This document shows positions 1 through 7,612 of a stretch of 47,954 nt of DNA, piece after piece. Made by a program: the position numbers and the translations under genes. The DNA is from an uncultured Rikenellaceae bacterium (GTDB lineage: Bacteria; Bacteroidota; Bacteroidia; Bacteroidales; Rikenellaceae), in NCBI GenBank assembly GCA_946486375.1, contig CAMLTW010000016.1, forward strand, positions 1 through 47,954, in the 5' to 3' direction. The first letter of the stretch is position 1, and every line of letters starts with the position of its first letter. Below the pieces are notes generated by a model that made no database searches, was not told the DNA's origin, and saw only the letters and a program-made list of their open reading frames with translations.

Positions 1-48
1 TAGGCCTGCCGCTAGCGTTTATCCTGAGCCAGGATCAAACTCTCCATT
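1..48 (-). rRNA. 16S ribosomal RNA, 5' end (partial)
   Basis: The complement of this stretch reads GGAGAGTTTGATCCTGGCTC and continues GATAAACGCTAGCGGCAGG. This is the conserved 5' end of bacterial 16S rRNA, including the universal 27F primer site. The following variable bases are the form usual in Alistipes/Rikenellaceae. The rest of the gene lies beyond the left edge of the window. The exact 5' end is uncertain by a few bases. Confidence 0.95.
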
Positions 49-243
49 GTAAAAAATATAAAATGTATCTCAGAGTTTTCCCGACTGCTTTCGATTCCTA
101 AAAGGAATGACTTGAATAAATACTACACTCTTTCTCTTGTTTCTTTTCCAGTAATTCAAAGAACTTTTATTTCTCCTTTTTCCGTGAGGAAAAAGTCCGA
201 TTGTCTCTCCAAATCCCGTCCGTTTTTGAAGCGGAGCGGACTA

Positions 244-275
244 CAAAGGTAAGGCAAGTTTTTAAATCCTGCAAA
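244..275 (-). promoter_or_regulatory. rRNA operon promoter, proximal
   Basis: Read on the minus strand this is TTTG (275-272), 20 bases, then TACCTTTG (251-244). It matches the Bacteroidetes primary-sigma promoter TTTG-N19/20-TAnnTTTG exactly. It points at the 16S gene and leaves a leader of roughly 190 bases, as usual for rRNA operons. Confidence 0.85.
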
Positions 276-341
276 CCTTTTTGTATTTTTTTGTAAAGAA
301 CTCTTCGTTGCGTCGCAACCTCGTTTCCGTTGTTGCGGGTG

Positions 342-372
342 CAAATGTAGAGACTTTTTCATTCCCCGCAAA
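342..372 (-). promoter_or_regulatory. rRNA operon promoter, distal
   Basis: A second exact match on the minus strand: TTTG (372-369), 19 bases, TACATTTG (349-342). It lies about 100 bases upstream of the proximal promoter and in the same orientation, giving the tandem arrangement common for rRNA operons. The surrounding sequence is A/T-rich, as expected for an UP-type region. Confidence 0.8.
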
Positions 373-376
373 TTTT

Positions 377-746
377 TCCGCAAAAAATTTCGCATTTTTT
401 TCGTCTCCGGTCGGTAACCGACTGGAAAACAAGGAAATATTTTTCAGGGATTTTTGACGATTCCATCGCCGTTATCCCGAAACGGACCCCCTCCGTAACA
501 CGGACGGGCTTTCGGGCGATATGCCGTATAATAACGGCGTCCTCTTTTTCTTATTGTGTCCGGGACAAAAAAAATCGTTTTTTTATTCGATTCCGGAACC
601 CTTCGCCTTCCGCCGGACGTCGTTCCGGGGGGAAATGCTCTCTGTAAACGCAGGGGCGATCCGATCTATTGTATCCCCGCCGTTTTTTATTTCCGGGCCG
701 CGTCGTCTCTGCAAAAACCGAACCGTTTTCGTGCCGTACCTATATA
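377..746. other. intergenic, no gene seen
   Basis: Between the distal rRNA promoter and the terminator of the tonB-like gene I see no credible gene. The short open frames here lack homology features and have the composition of non-coding sequence. Confidence 0.6.
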
Positions 747-776
747 TAAAAAGAAAGGAGGGACTTTCCTCCCTCC
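747..776 (-). terminator. Rho-independent terminator of the tonB-like gene
   Basis: On the minus strand GGAGGGA (776-770), loop GGAAAG, TCCCTCC (763-757) form a perfect 7-bp stem followed by TTTCTTTTTA. It lies about 90 bases past the stop codon of the tonB-like gene. Confidence 0.8.
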
Positions 777-866
777 TTCCGGCTCTATCTCGCGGCCCGG
801 ATTTCCCGCCTTATCTATTCCAATGACGACATCCCGGCCACTATGATACAACAATCATCTCCCCGA

Positions 867-1553
867 TCAGTTCAACCGGAAGTCCACCGGCAGGTTGTAC
901 CGCACCCGCACGGGCATCCCCCGCTGTTTCCCCGGCGACCATTTCGGAGAGGTCGACACCACGCGGATGGCTTCCTCGCTCAGCGAACGATCGGGGCTGG
1001 CCAGCACCTCGATGTTGCTCACGGTACCGTCCCGTTCCACCACGAAAGTCAGGGTGACACGTCCCTGAATCCCGTTTTCCTGCGCGATCACCGGATATTT
1101 CAGCCGGCCGCTCACCCAGTTGCGGAACTTGTTCAGGTCGCCGCCCTGGAACGTCGGCATTTCCTCCACATTCAAAAACGGAGCGTCTTCTTCCACCGCT
1201 TCTTCCTGTCCGCCCCCGCCGACCGGCTGGAACACGATTTCGACATCTTCGCCGATTTCGTTGAACGTAAAGGTGGTTTCGATCTTCTTGTCGTCCTTCA
1301 CGATATTGATGATGTCGGAAGTCACCTGCATCACCTGTTTCGGGGCTTCGGGCGGCTTCTGGTCTTCACGGGTGATCTCTACGATTTCCTCTTCCACGAT
1401 GGTCTGAACGGTCTCCAGCTCCTGAATCTCCACTTCCGCCTTGCTCCAGCTGAACATGCCGATAACCAGCAGCAGCGAGCCGACCAGTCCGATCTCGAAG
1501 AAGATCCCTTTCTTGTTCTGAAGGTCTGCTTTGGGTGACTTTTTAACTTCCAT
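867..1553 (-). CDS. TonB family energy transducer
   Basis: A 228-residue protein of the TonB family, which couples inner-membrane proton-motive force to outer-membrane TonB-dependent transporters. The start at 1553 gives MEVKKSPKADLQNKKGIFFE, a cytoplasmic stretch of about 20 residues. One membrane anchor follows (IGLVGSLLLVIGMF), then an acidic, proline-containing periplasmic linker and a C-terminal TonB_C domain with the hallmarks FRNWVSGRLKYP, GIQGRVTLTFVVERDGTVSNI and W-SPGKQRG-PVRVRYNLPVDF. An open frame continues upstream of 1553 but has no family resemblance, so this start is preferred. No exbB or exbD lies next to it; it is a single gene with its own terminator. Which transporters it serves cannot be told from context. 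Confidence 0.93.
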   Translation of the reverse strand: MEVKKSPKADLQNKKGIFFEIGLVGSLLLVIGMFSWSKAEVEIQELETVQTIVEEEIVEITREDQKPPEAPKQVMQVTSDIINIVKDDKKIETTFTFNEIGEDVEIVFQPVGGGGQEEAVEEDAPFLNVEEMPTFQGGDLNKFRNWVSGRLKYPVIAQENGIQGRVTLTFVVERDGTVSNIEVLASPDRSLSEEAIRVVSTSPKWSPGKQRGMPVRVRYNLPVDFRLN

Positions 1554-1805
1554 TGTTCGTATTTTTAGCGTTATTTTCCACGGAATCAACATCACAAATA
1601 TGCAAATTATTCTGAAAACAAAAAAGGTTAGGGGAAAAATATTTACGCGCGTCTTCCCCGCTTCCGGAAAAGGAATTCCCTCCGGGAAAACGGAAGCGGA
1701 ACCGCGGTGAAAACCCAAAGGCGGTTTCCCCGGAAAAGCGTCCGGCGGAATCGGTCGTGCGGACCGGCTTTTTCCGGAAAAAAACGAACGCTTCCGCGGG
1801 AAGAT

Positions 1806-1836
1806 TTTGGAAATTTCCGGAACCGTGTTATCTTTG
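1806..1836 (+). promoter_or_regulatory. promoter of tRNA-Ala
   Basis: TTTG (1806-1809), 19 bases, TATCTTTG (1829-1836): an exact Bacteroidetes-type promoter about 40 bases upstream of the tRNA. Confidence 0.85.
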
Positions 1837-1874
1837 CATCGGAGACGGGCGGCGCAGGGCCTTCGTTTCTGCAA

Positions 1875-1948
<74 letters not shown>

Positions 1949-1963
1949 CTTCCGCGAACGGCG

Positions 1964-1993
1964 AAAAGCCCGGACTTTTGTCCGGGCTTTTTC
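1964..1993 (+). terminator. Rho-independent terminator of tRNA-Ala
   Basis: AAAAGCCCGGAC (1964-1975), loop TTTT, GTCCGGGCTTTT and a following T-run: a 12-bp perfect stem 15 bases after the tRNA. The A-rich 5' arm also gives a T-run on the minus strand, so it could end the ferredoxin operon as well. Confidence 0.93.
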
Positions 1994-2142
1994 GTTCTCA
2001 GAGTCGGGCCCCTGTCCTTTTTCCCCTTTAAACCATCCGGAGTTCTGCGGAAAAGGTGTGGCCGGGGAATGTCGGGAACCCCTGCGCTCCCTTGCTCTTG
2101 CTCCTTTCGGAACGCTGCCGCGGAAAACCCTCCGCCGCTCCG

Positions 2143-2325
2143 TCAGACCTGTTTCATGGCCCGCATGGGGCAGGCTGCCACGCACTGTTGGCACTCGATG
2201 CATCGTTCCGCATCCACCGTCGGGTAGCCGTCCGCGCCCTGCGAGATCGCTTCCACCGGACACAGGTCGATCAGGGGACAACTATGATCGTGCGGGCAAA
2301 GTTCCCGATCTACGACGATAGCCAT
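2143..2325 (-). CDS. small 4Fe-4S ferredoxin-like protein
   Basis: A 60-residue protein with two cysteine clusters: CPHDHSCPLIDLCPVEAI near the N-terminus and CIECQQCVAACPMRAM near the C-terminus. The second is a canonical CxxCxxCxxxCP 4Fe-4S motif. The first is an expanded variant, C-x5-C-x5-CP. The protein probably carries one or two 4Fe-4S clusters and acts as a cytoplasmic electron carrier. It begins 6 bases after the thioredoxin-like gene and is the last gene of the peroxiredoxin operon, which suggests it supplies or receives electrons in redox defence. The direct partner cannot be told from sequence. Confidence 0.85.
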   Translation of the reverse strand: MAIVVDRELCPHDHSCPLIDLCPVEAISQGADGYPTVDAERCIECQQCVAACPMRAMKQV

Positions 2326-2331
2326 AACGCG

Positions 2332-2790
2332 TTACTTTTTTTGAAGCAGGATATTGTCGATCGCTTCCACGAAGGCGCTTTTGGGCATCGCCCCCTGCGC
2401 CATCTGCGGCTGCCCTTCCATCGGCACGAACAGGATCGAAGGAATGGAACGGATGCCGAAAGCCGCGGCCAGCTCCTGTTCCTTTTCCGTATCGACTTTA
2501 TAAACGTCGATCTTTCCCTCGTACTCTTTCGCAAGCTCTTCGAGGATCGGCGCTATGCTCCGGCACGGGCCGCACCAGGAGGCGTAAAAGTCGATGATGG
2601 CGGGCTTGTCCCCCAGGAACTTCCATTCGTCGGGACTGTTCTGGTAATCGGCCACCTTCTGCAAGAAATCGGCCTTGGTCAAATGGGTCACTTCCATGAT
2701 TTTCTCTTCTTTTTTCGTTTCGCTCCGGGCTTCCTGTCCGTTGCAGCCTGCCAACGACAAGAATACGGCCAGAATCAAAATTGCTTTCAT
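2332..2790 (-). CDS. thioredoxin-fold lipoprotein
   Basis: A 152-residue thioredoxin-like disulfide reductase. The N-terminus MKAILILAVFLSLAGC is a lipoprotein signal with lipobox LAGC (Cys16), so the protein is probably membrane-anchored outside the cytoplasm. The thioredoxin domain covers about residues 33-150, with WCGPC (Cys73/Cys76) and the cis-proline motif SIPSILF. An internal Met at residue 32 (MEVTHLTK) would give a cytoplasmic form of normal thioredoxin length, so dual localisation is possible. It lies 60 bases downstream of the peroxiredoxin gene and directly upstream of the ferredoxin, probably on the same transcript under OxyR control. It may recycle the peroxiredoxin if a cytoplasmic form is made. 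Confidence 0.92.
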   Translation of the reverse strand: MKAILILAVFLSLAGCNGQEARSETKKEEKIMEVTHLTKADFLQKVADYQNSPDEWKFLGDKPAIIDFYASWCGPCRSIAPILEELAKEYEGKIDVYKVDTEKEQELAAAFGIRSIPSILFVPMEGQPQMAQGAMPKSAFVEAIDNILLQKK

Positions 2791-2850
2791 TTTTTATCGG
2801 GTTTGAAAGGGCGCCGTTCCACGCCGGGGCGGAACGGCACCGGTTCGGGC

Positions 2851-3558
2851 CTACCGGCCCAGTTTGCTTTCCACTTCCTCCTTCGCCAGCGGCCGGGTGC
2901 AGAAGAACCAGTCGTAGCAATGCATCTCTCCGTCCCGGTTTTCCATCCGCTCTTTGGCCACGCCGCACGATCCCGCCGTGGGAACGATCACCTCGTCTCC
3001 CGGACGCCAGTCCGCGGGCAGGGCGACACCGAAATTGTCCGCCGTCTGCAGGCCGATCAGCACCCGCTTGATCTCGTCGAAATTCCGGCCCAGCGCCAGC
3101 GGATAGTAGATGATCGTGCGGATCACTCCCTGCGGGTCGATGAAGAAGACCGCCCGCACCGCCTGCGTCTGGCTTTCGCCCGGCTGCAACATGCCGTACG
3201 TCCGGGCCACGTTCATCGACACGTCCTCGATCAGGGGGAAGTTGATTTCGATGTTCTTCATGCCCCGGTACTCGATCTTTTCCCGGATCGTGCGCAGCCA
3301 GGCGATGTGGCTGTACAGCCCGTCGATCGAAAGCCCGACCAGCTGGCAGTTGAGCCGCTCGAACTCGTCGGCCATTTTACCGAACGTCATGAACTCGGAA
3401 GTGCAGACCGGCGTAAAGTCCGCCGGATGGCTGAACAGGATGATCCACTTCCCGGCGAAATCTTCCGGGAAACTGATGTTCCCCTGCGTGGTGACGGCCT
3501 GGAACGCGGGAGCCTTGTCCCCGATCCGCGGCATAGTGTTCATCGTTTCGTTTTCCAT
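2851..3558 (-). CDS. peroxiredoxin (Prx6/1-Cys-like)
   Basis: A 235-residue peroxiredoxin that reduces hydrogen peroxide and organic peroxides. The peroxidatic cysteine is Cys52 in SHPADFTPVCTSEF. The length and the C-terminal domain, including the segment IVPTAGSCGVAKERM, place it in the long Prx6-type subfamily rather than the 187-residue AhpC type. Extra C-terminal cysteines (CGVAKERM, CYDWFFC) could be resolving residues. The start at 3558 gives MENETMNTMPRIGD; Met6 is an alternative. It is the first gene of the operon with the thioredoxin-like and ferredoxin genes. It is transcribed divergently from oxyR across a 110-bp region holding an OxyR-like operator. Confidence 0.95.
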   Translation of the reverse strand: MENETMNTMPRIGDKAPAFQAVTTQGNISFPEDFAGKWIILFSHPADFTPVCTSEFMTFGKMADEFERLNCQLVGLSIDGLYSHIAWLRTIREKIEYRGMKNIEINFPLIEDVSMNVARTYGMLQPGESQTQAVRAVFFIDPQGVIRTIIYYPLALGRNFDEIKRVLIGLQTADNFGVALPADWRPGDEVIVPTAGSCGVAKERMENRDGEMHCYDWFFCTRPLAKEEVESKLGR

Positions 3559-3598
3559 GATTTACTTTTTTAAGCGTGATTATCTTTTTCTTTCGATA

Positions 3599-3630
3599 CA
3601 AAATTACCGGGCCGATTTCGATAAATCAAA
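3599..3630 (-). promoter_or_regulatory. promoter of the peroxiredoxin operon
   Basis: On the minus strand TTTG (3630-3627), 20 bases, TAATTTTG (3606-3599). It is an exact match to the Bacteroidetes promoter, about 40 bases upstream of the peroxiredoxin start codon. Its -33 element abuts the OxyR-like operator. Confidence 0.8.
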
Positions 3631-3665
3631 CAGATATTTCCTATCTTTGCATAGAAGGAATCTAT
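3630..3665. promoter_or_regulatory. putative OxyR operator between peroxiredoxin and oxyR
   Basis: Four half-sites can be read: ACAG (3630-3633), N7, CTAT (3641-3644), N6, ATAG (3651-3654), N7, CTAT (3662-3665). The enterobacterial OxyR consensus is ATAG-N7-CTAT-N7-ATAG-N7-CTAT, so three half-sites are perfect, one has a single mismatch, and the centre is one base short. It touches the -33 element of the peroxiredoxin promoter and covers the oxyR -7 element, fitting activation of one gene and autoregulation of the other. Confidence 0.6.
3642..3649 (+). promoter_or_regulatory. -7 element of the oxyR promoter
   Basis: TATCTTTG, an exact -7 element, 19 bases before the oxyR ATG. No good -33 element is present (nearest TTTC at 3616), as expected for an activator-dependent or weak promoter. 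The predicted leader is very short. Confidence 0.6.
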
Positions 3666-3668
3666 ACC

Positions 3669-4592
3669 ATGACCATACAACAGCTGGAATACATCGTGGC
3701 GGTGGACAGGCACCGCCACTTCGTCCGGGCGGCGGAGGACTGCGGAGTGACGCAGCCCACGCTCAGCGCGATGATCCAAAAGCTGGAGGAGGAACTGAAC
3801 GCCCAGATTTTCGACCGGTCGAAACACCCCGTGGAACCGACGGGAATCGGACGGAAGATCATCGCGCAGGCCCGCACGGCGCTCAACGACATGGGGCGTC
3901 TGCAGGAGCTGGTGCAGTCGGAGGTGAACGCCCTTTCGGGAAAACTTTCCATCGGCATCATTCCCACCGTGGCGCCCTACCTCGTGCCCAAGTTCATCCG
4001 TCACTTCGGGGCGCAGCACCCCGAAGTGACGCTTTCCCTCTCGGAAATGCGGACGGGAAACATCACCGGGCGGCTGCTCGATTCGTCGCTCGACATGGCG
4101 ATCCTGGCCACGCCGCTGGACAATCCCGATCTGCTGGAAATTCCGCTCTACTACGAACGGTTCGTCGCCTACTTCTCCCCGGAAATCGTCCGGGACAAGC
4201 GGGAGCTGCGGGCCTCCGACCTGCCGGAGGAAGGACTTTGGGTGTTGCAGGAAGGGCATTGCCTGCGCAACCAGGTGTTCAACTTCTGCGAAAAAAAGCC
4301 GGGCGCCCACCACATCTACGAAGCGGGGACGATCGACACGCTGATCCGGATCGTGGATCAGAACGGAGGGTACACCGTCATTCCGGAGCTTCACCTGGAA
4401 TTCCTGTCGGAACCGCAGACCCGGAACATCCGGCCCATCGACTCGCCCCCCGCCGTGCGGGAAATTTCGCTGGTGATCCGGAAGGACTACCTGAAGGAAC
4501 GGATGGTGAACGCCGTGGCCGACACGATCAAAACCGTCATTCCGGAACGGATGCTCGACGAACGGCTCCGGAAATTCTCGATCCGGCTCTAA
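3669..4592 (+). CDS. oxyR: hydrogen-peroxide-sensing LysR-family regulator OxyR
   Basis: A 307-residue LysR-type regulator. Residues 1-60 form the winged helix-turn-helix (FVRAAEDCGVTQPTLSAMIQ), followed by a linker helix and the co-inducer domain. The redox-sensing pair is visible as EGHCLRNQVFNFC, with Cys198 and Cys207. These match Cys199/Cys208 of E. coli OxyR in spacing and surrounding residues, which separates it from other LysR proteins. The frame stays open upstream of 3669, but the conserved LysR start (MTIQQLEYIVAV) sets the ATG at 3669. It is divergent from the peroxiredoxin operon, its most likely target, and is probably autoregulated. Confidence 0.96.
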   Translation: MTIQQLEYIVAVDRHRHFVRAAEDCGVTQPTLSAMIQKLEEELNAQIFDRSKHPVEPTGIGRKIIAQARTALNDMGRLQELVQSEVNALSGKLSIGIIPTVAPYLVPKFIRHFGAQHPEVTLSLSEMRTGNITGRLLDSSLDMAILATPLDNPDLLEIPLYYERFVAYFSPEIVRDKRELRASDLPEEGLWVLQEGHCLRNQVFNFCEKKPGAHHIYEAGTIDTLIRIVDQNGGYTVIPELHLEFLSEPQTRNIRPIDSPPAVREISLVIRKDYLKERMVNAVADTIKTVIPERMLDERLRKFSIRL

Positions 4593-4928
4593 AGAATCGC
4601 CCCGTTTCCGGAAAAGCGGCGGTTCCCCGGTCAACTCCGTACCGAAGAATGCGCCGTCCTCTTTTTGTCTGCCGGGACGAAAGGAGGGGTATCGAGCCGG
4701 GGAAGGCCCGATAAGGGAGGCTGTGATCCGAGATAAATGTAATATTTATTACAAATAAAATTTCTTCAAGGGAACGAAGCAAGCCGGGGCAGGGAAAACA
4801 GTTGCGGGGATCGAAACCGGGCGGGGCAGGAAAGCCGTTTACAGTGTTTCAGCCGGAAAGCCTGTGACGCGAAAGCCCGGAAGAGGTCTTCCGGAAACGG
4901 AGAAACTTACGGCACCGGGGCTCAGAGG
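4593..4928. other. intergenic, no gene seen
   Basis: The 336 bases between the convergent oxyR and ATP-pyrophosphatase genes hold no credible gene. I could not find a clear terminator for either one. Confidence 0.55.
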
Positions 4929-5663
4929 TCATTCCTCCGGGTCGTGCAGATCGCTGAACCAGTAAGCATATCGTCGCGTGGTGCCGTCGTCCAGTCGGAC
5001 GGGGAACGTGCGTTTCACCGGTTTTTCCAGCCGGAACGGAACCGGCGTGCGGAACATGCCCCCGGCATGGCAGAAAGTGTGATACTCCCCGTTTTCGCCG
5101 CAAACGTCCGCATCCGCAGGCAATGCCCCTACAAAAGCCCGGTCGAGCGGACGTCCCACGAAACGCTCGTCCAGCACGTCGGCGGCAGTGACGACGACCG
5201 TAGCCCGCAACCCCGAAGCGAGAAATTCCTCCACCACTTCCGCGGAAGTCTTCCCCCAGAGCGGCTCGACCACGGCGATCCCATGCGGGGCAAGCCGCTC
5301 TTCCCGGTAAGCGCGGACGTCGGACAAAAACACGTCCCCGAAAATGAAATGCGTCGCACCGAGCGTCCGGAAACGCCCGACCGCCTCCGCCATCGCCCTG
5401 TCGTAATCTCTCGTGCCGCCCTGCGGAGGCAGCTGCGCCACGTGAAGCGGCAGACCGATGCTGTCCGCCTGCCGGTGCAGCAGGGAAACCGGAATGCCGT
5501 GCATCGAAGAACGCCGGTTTTCCCGGTTTACAGTGGTGAGCAGGGAAACGATTTCGTATTCCCCGCCTTGCAGGACTTTCAGCAGGGCGAGGGCCGAATC
5601 CTTGCCCCCGCTCCAATTGAACACGGCCTTTACGGGCCGTCCGTTTCTTTCCATACCGGTCAT
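4929..5663 (-). CDS. Dph6-like ATP-pyrophosphatase (adenine nucleotide alpha-hydrolase family)
   Basis: A 244-residue protein of the diphthine-ammonia ligase (Dph6/DUF71) family of ATP pyrophosphatases. The PP-loop SGGKDS is at residues 18-23. The family signature GENGEYHTF is near residue 193, and the middle holds the conserved GDVFLSDVRAYREERL segment. Bacteria do not make diphthamide, so the bacterial substrate is uncertain; ATP-dependent amidation or ligation of a carboxylate is the family reaction. The reading frame extends above 5663, but the PP-loop lies at the usual distance from this start. It is a single gene, divergent from the decayed nitroreductase. Confidence 0.88.
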   Translation of the reverse strand: MTGMERNGRPVKAVFNWSGGKDSALALLKVLQGGEYEIVSLLTTVNRENRRSSMHGIPVSLLHRQADSIGLPLHVAQLPPQGGTRDYDRAMAEAVGRFRTLGATHFIFGDVFLSDVRAYREERLAPHGIAVVEPLWGKTSAEVVEEFLASGLRATVVVTAADVLDERFVGRPLDRAFVGALPADADVCGENGEYHTFCHAGGMFRTPVPFRLEKPVKRTFPVRLDDGTTRRYAYWFSDLHDPEE

Positions 5664-5804
5664 TTTTCGGCAGGCGATTCGAGTTCTGCCGATCCGCCTC
5701 CATCCAAAAGGGCGGGACGTCGTAGCGGATGTTCCCTTTCCGGGTCAAGCGTTCCCCACACGCTCTCCACGAAAAACCGCATCCGAACCGTCCTTCTATC
5801 CCGG

Positions 5805-5841
5805 TGCAAAGATAAGAAAGCGTTTCAATCGCTATCTTTGC
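5805..5841. promoter_or_regulatory. divergent pair of -7 promoter elements
   Basis: GCAAAGATA (5805-5813) and TATCTTTGC (5833-5841) are a 9-bp perfect inverted repeat 19 bases apart. Each arm is an exact TATCTTTG -7 element: the left one points to the ATP-pyrophosphatase gene, the right one to the nitroreductase remnant. Neither has a clear TTTG -33 partner at the right distance. Confidence 0.5.
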
Positions 5842-5867
5842 TAAACCGAAGCGCAAATCGTACAACC

Positions 5868-6350
5868 ATGAAAAACGTCCTCCTCGAAGCGATTGAAACC
5901 CGGCGGAGCGTATGCCGCTATCGGGAAGAACGGTTACCGCCCGCGCAACCGAACGCCGTGCCCGAAACAAGTACGGATGCCCCGACCGAGAACAAACTGC
6001 AGTTGCCGGTGGTCATTGCAGTATAGGAGGCAGAATCCCTCTGCATACTGTCCGCCCTGAACGCGGCGGTGCCGGACATCGGAACCGATCCCTACTACGA
6101 AGCCCCGACCGCCGTGTCGGTGTTCCTTCCCGAAGACCGGAGCACAAGCGGAGGAAGGCAACTGCATGCTGCAAAACATGATGCTGTCCGCCCATGCGCT
6201 GGGGCCGGGAAGCTGCTGACTGCACCGGAAAATACAAATACTCGGAACCCCGGAAGGAAAAACATCTCTGAAGCGGTAGTATCTGCCTGCGGGGAAACGC
6301 CCGGAACTCTGCTGTCGGAACTTTTGGGGCTGCAGGCCAAAAACCTGCAA
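5868..6350 (+). pseudogene. decayed nitroreductase-family gene
   Basis: The start MKNVLLEAIETRRSVCRYRE is the typical N-terminus of FMN-dependent nitroreductases. The rest continues in pieces. The first frame runs to VVIAV and then meets a TAG near 6024. Beyond the stop the same frame gives LSALNAAVPDIGTDPYYEAP and then FLPEDR. A frame change near 6160 gives NCMLQNMMLSAHALGPGSC, the family core. A last, more diverged piece, TPEGKTSLKR followed by an in-frame stop, resembles the C-terminus. At least two stops and one frameshift make it non-functional. The 3' limit is approximate. Confidence 0.8.
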
Positions 6351-6450
6351 CAACAAAGAAGCTCAAAAAACGAACACCGAATATTTACCCGTCTTTGGTT
6401 CCAATATTTCAAATTCGGTTAAGAACACGATCCTTCATTAAACGCACCTA

Positions 6451-7491
6451 TTATTCCATATCCGGTAAACTGTACCTGTGAATATAATCGAAGGCATCCA
6501 TCATGTCCCAACTGTACAGCACATTAGCATCTTCATCGACCACAAAGCGAATGATATTGCGGTCGAATTTCAACCGATACAGAGGTTGCAATTCCCGATC
6601 AAAAACAAAAATATCGAATTTGAAATTCCGTCCCGGATAAAACGGCTGCATCTCTTTCATCGGACGCCCTATACGTTCGGCATATATGCGTTTCTCCCCT
6701 ACATACGGATACGAAAAATAAGCGATATTATTCATCTTTACTTCATCCAACGGGCCATCGTCGTGGGACAGTTTGACCACCGAAGGCGAAAAATGGAAGT
6801 CGTCGGTCATTTCTACCCTGACTATTTCATCCACGTATTCGAATGCTGCAATCAATGCATTGTCCCGGTAATCGAACTTGTAATTTTCAAATTTAATTCC
6901 ATGCTCCCGTCGATACGGAGTGATCAAATCAAGCGTGTCAATTATTTCGTTGGTATTTAAATTAAAGGAATAGGTACCGACTCCCTTGTTATTAAGGACA
7001 CTGTATAACATAACAGAGTCATTGACAAGCACTATGCGCTGCATAATACCGGGAGTCGTTTTGTTTACCGATAAGGAAGACAAGACCCTCTCCCCGTCAT
7101 CCTCGATTTCATAACAAACCAGCGTGTTCGAAACATTGTTATACACCGGCAGTATGTTGTCGGACCTGTGCCCCGGGGTCGCAAACGAAATGTACTCCAG
7201 CGGGCCTTTTCCCTGTCGCCCGAAGCCGTAAAGAAACGTCATATCCGCCCTGGTATAGACATTGAAAACAGGATGATCGCCGTTCGGTTCGTTTACCACA
7301 ACGATATAATCATCCAGCAAAACCAGATCAACAGGCTTCAGCAATTCGTCGATCCGGATCAGTTGGGCATTCAAGGTGATAGTCGTATCGAAAACATAAT
7401 AATCCGACCCTGCGGTAACGCTCCGGCGACAGGAGAGGGCAAAACCGCCAAAGACGATGCATACGATCGATATGAGCCGTATTTTTTTCAT
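6451..7491 (-). CDS. 6-bladed beta-propeller lipoprotein 1
   Basis: A 346-residue predicted lipoprotein: MKKIRLISIVCIVFGGFALS is followed by Cys21. It belongs to the Bacteroidetes TolB-like/BF3164-type 6-bladed beta-propeller lipoproteins, judged by the conserved GFGRQGKGPLEY motif near residue 90 and the repeated beta-strand pattern of hydrophobic and aspartate-rich blades. These proteins are probably held on the outer membrane; their ligands are unknown. It is the last of five paralogous genes in one orientation and has lower GC than the flanking housekeeping genes. A 121-base gap separates it from the preceding paralogue. Confidence 0.82.
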   Translation of the reverse strand: MKKIRLISIVCIVFGGFALSCRRSVTAGSDYYVFDTTITLNAQLIRIDELLKPVDLVLLDDYIVVVNEPNGDHPVFNVYTRADMTFLYGFGRQGKGPLEYISFATPGHRSDNILPVYNNVSNTLVCYEIEDDGERVLSSLSVNKTTPGIMQRIVLVNDSVMLYSVLNNKGVGTYSFNLNTNEIIDTLDLITPYRREHGIKFENYKFDYRDNALIAAFEYVDEIVRVEMTDDFHFSPSVVKLSHDDGPLDEVKMNNIAYFSYPYVGEKRIYAERIGRPMKEMQPFYPGRNFKFDIFVFDRELQPLYRLKFDRNIIRFVVDEDANVLYSWDMMDAFDYIHRYSLPDME

Positions 7492-7612
7492 GTGCCTGAA
7501 ATTTAACGGTTAAAAACGATGAAGTAATTTTCCTCTATCTTTGTCAAACGTCACTCACCCGCTATCGGAACACCGGTTCCTTTCCCGGAAAACGGGTTGC
7601 CGGTCGTCGGGA

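Noticed and set aside
156-395. 79-codon frame upstream of 16S rRNA
   Set aside because: It covers both rRNA promoters and the leader, with no conserved feature, so it is not a gene.
7536-7543. Plus-strand promoter (TATCTTTG) between lipoprotein genes 1 and 2
   Set aside because: The -7 is exact, but there is no TTTG at the right distance and it would only read antisense into lipoprotein gene 2.
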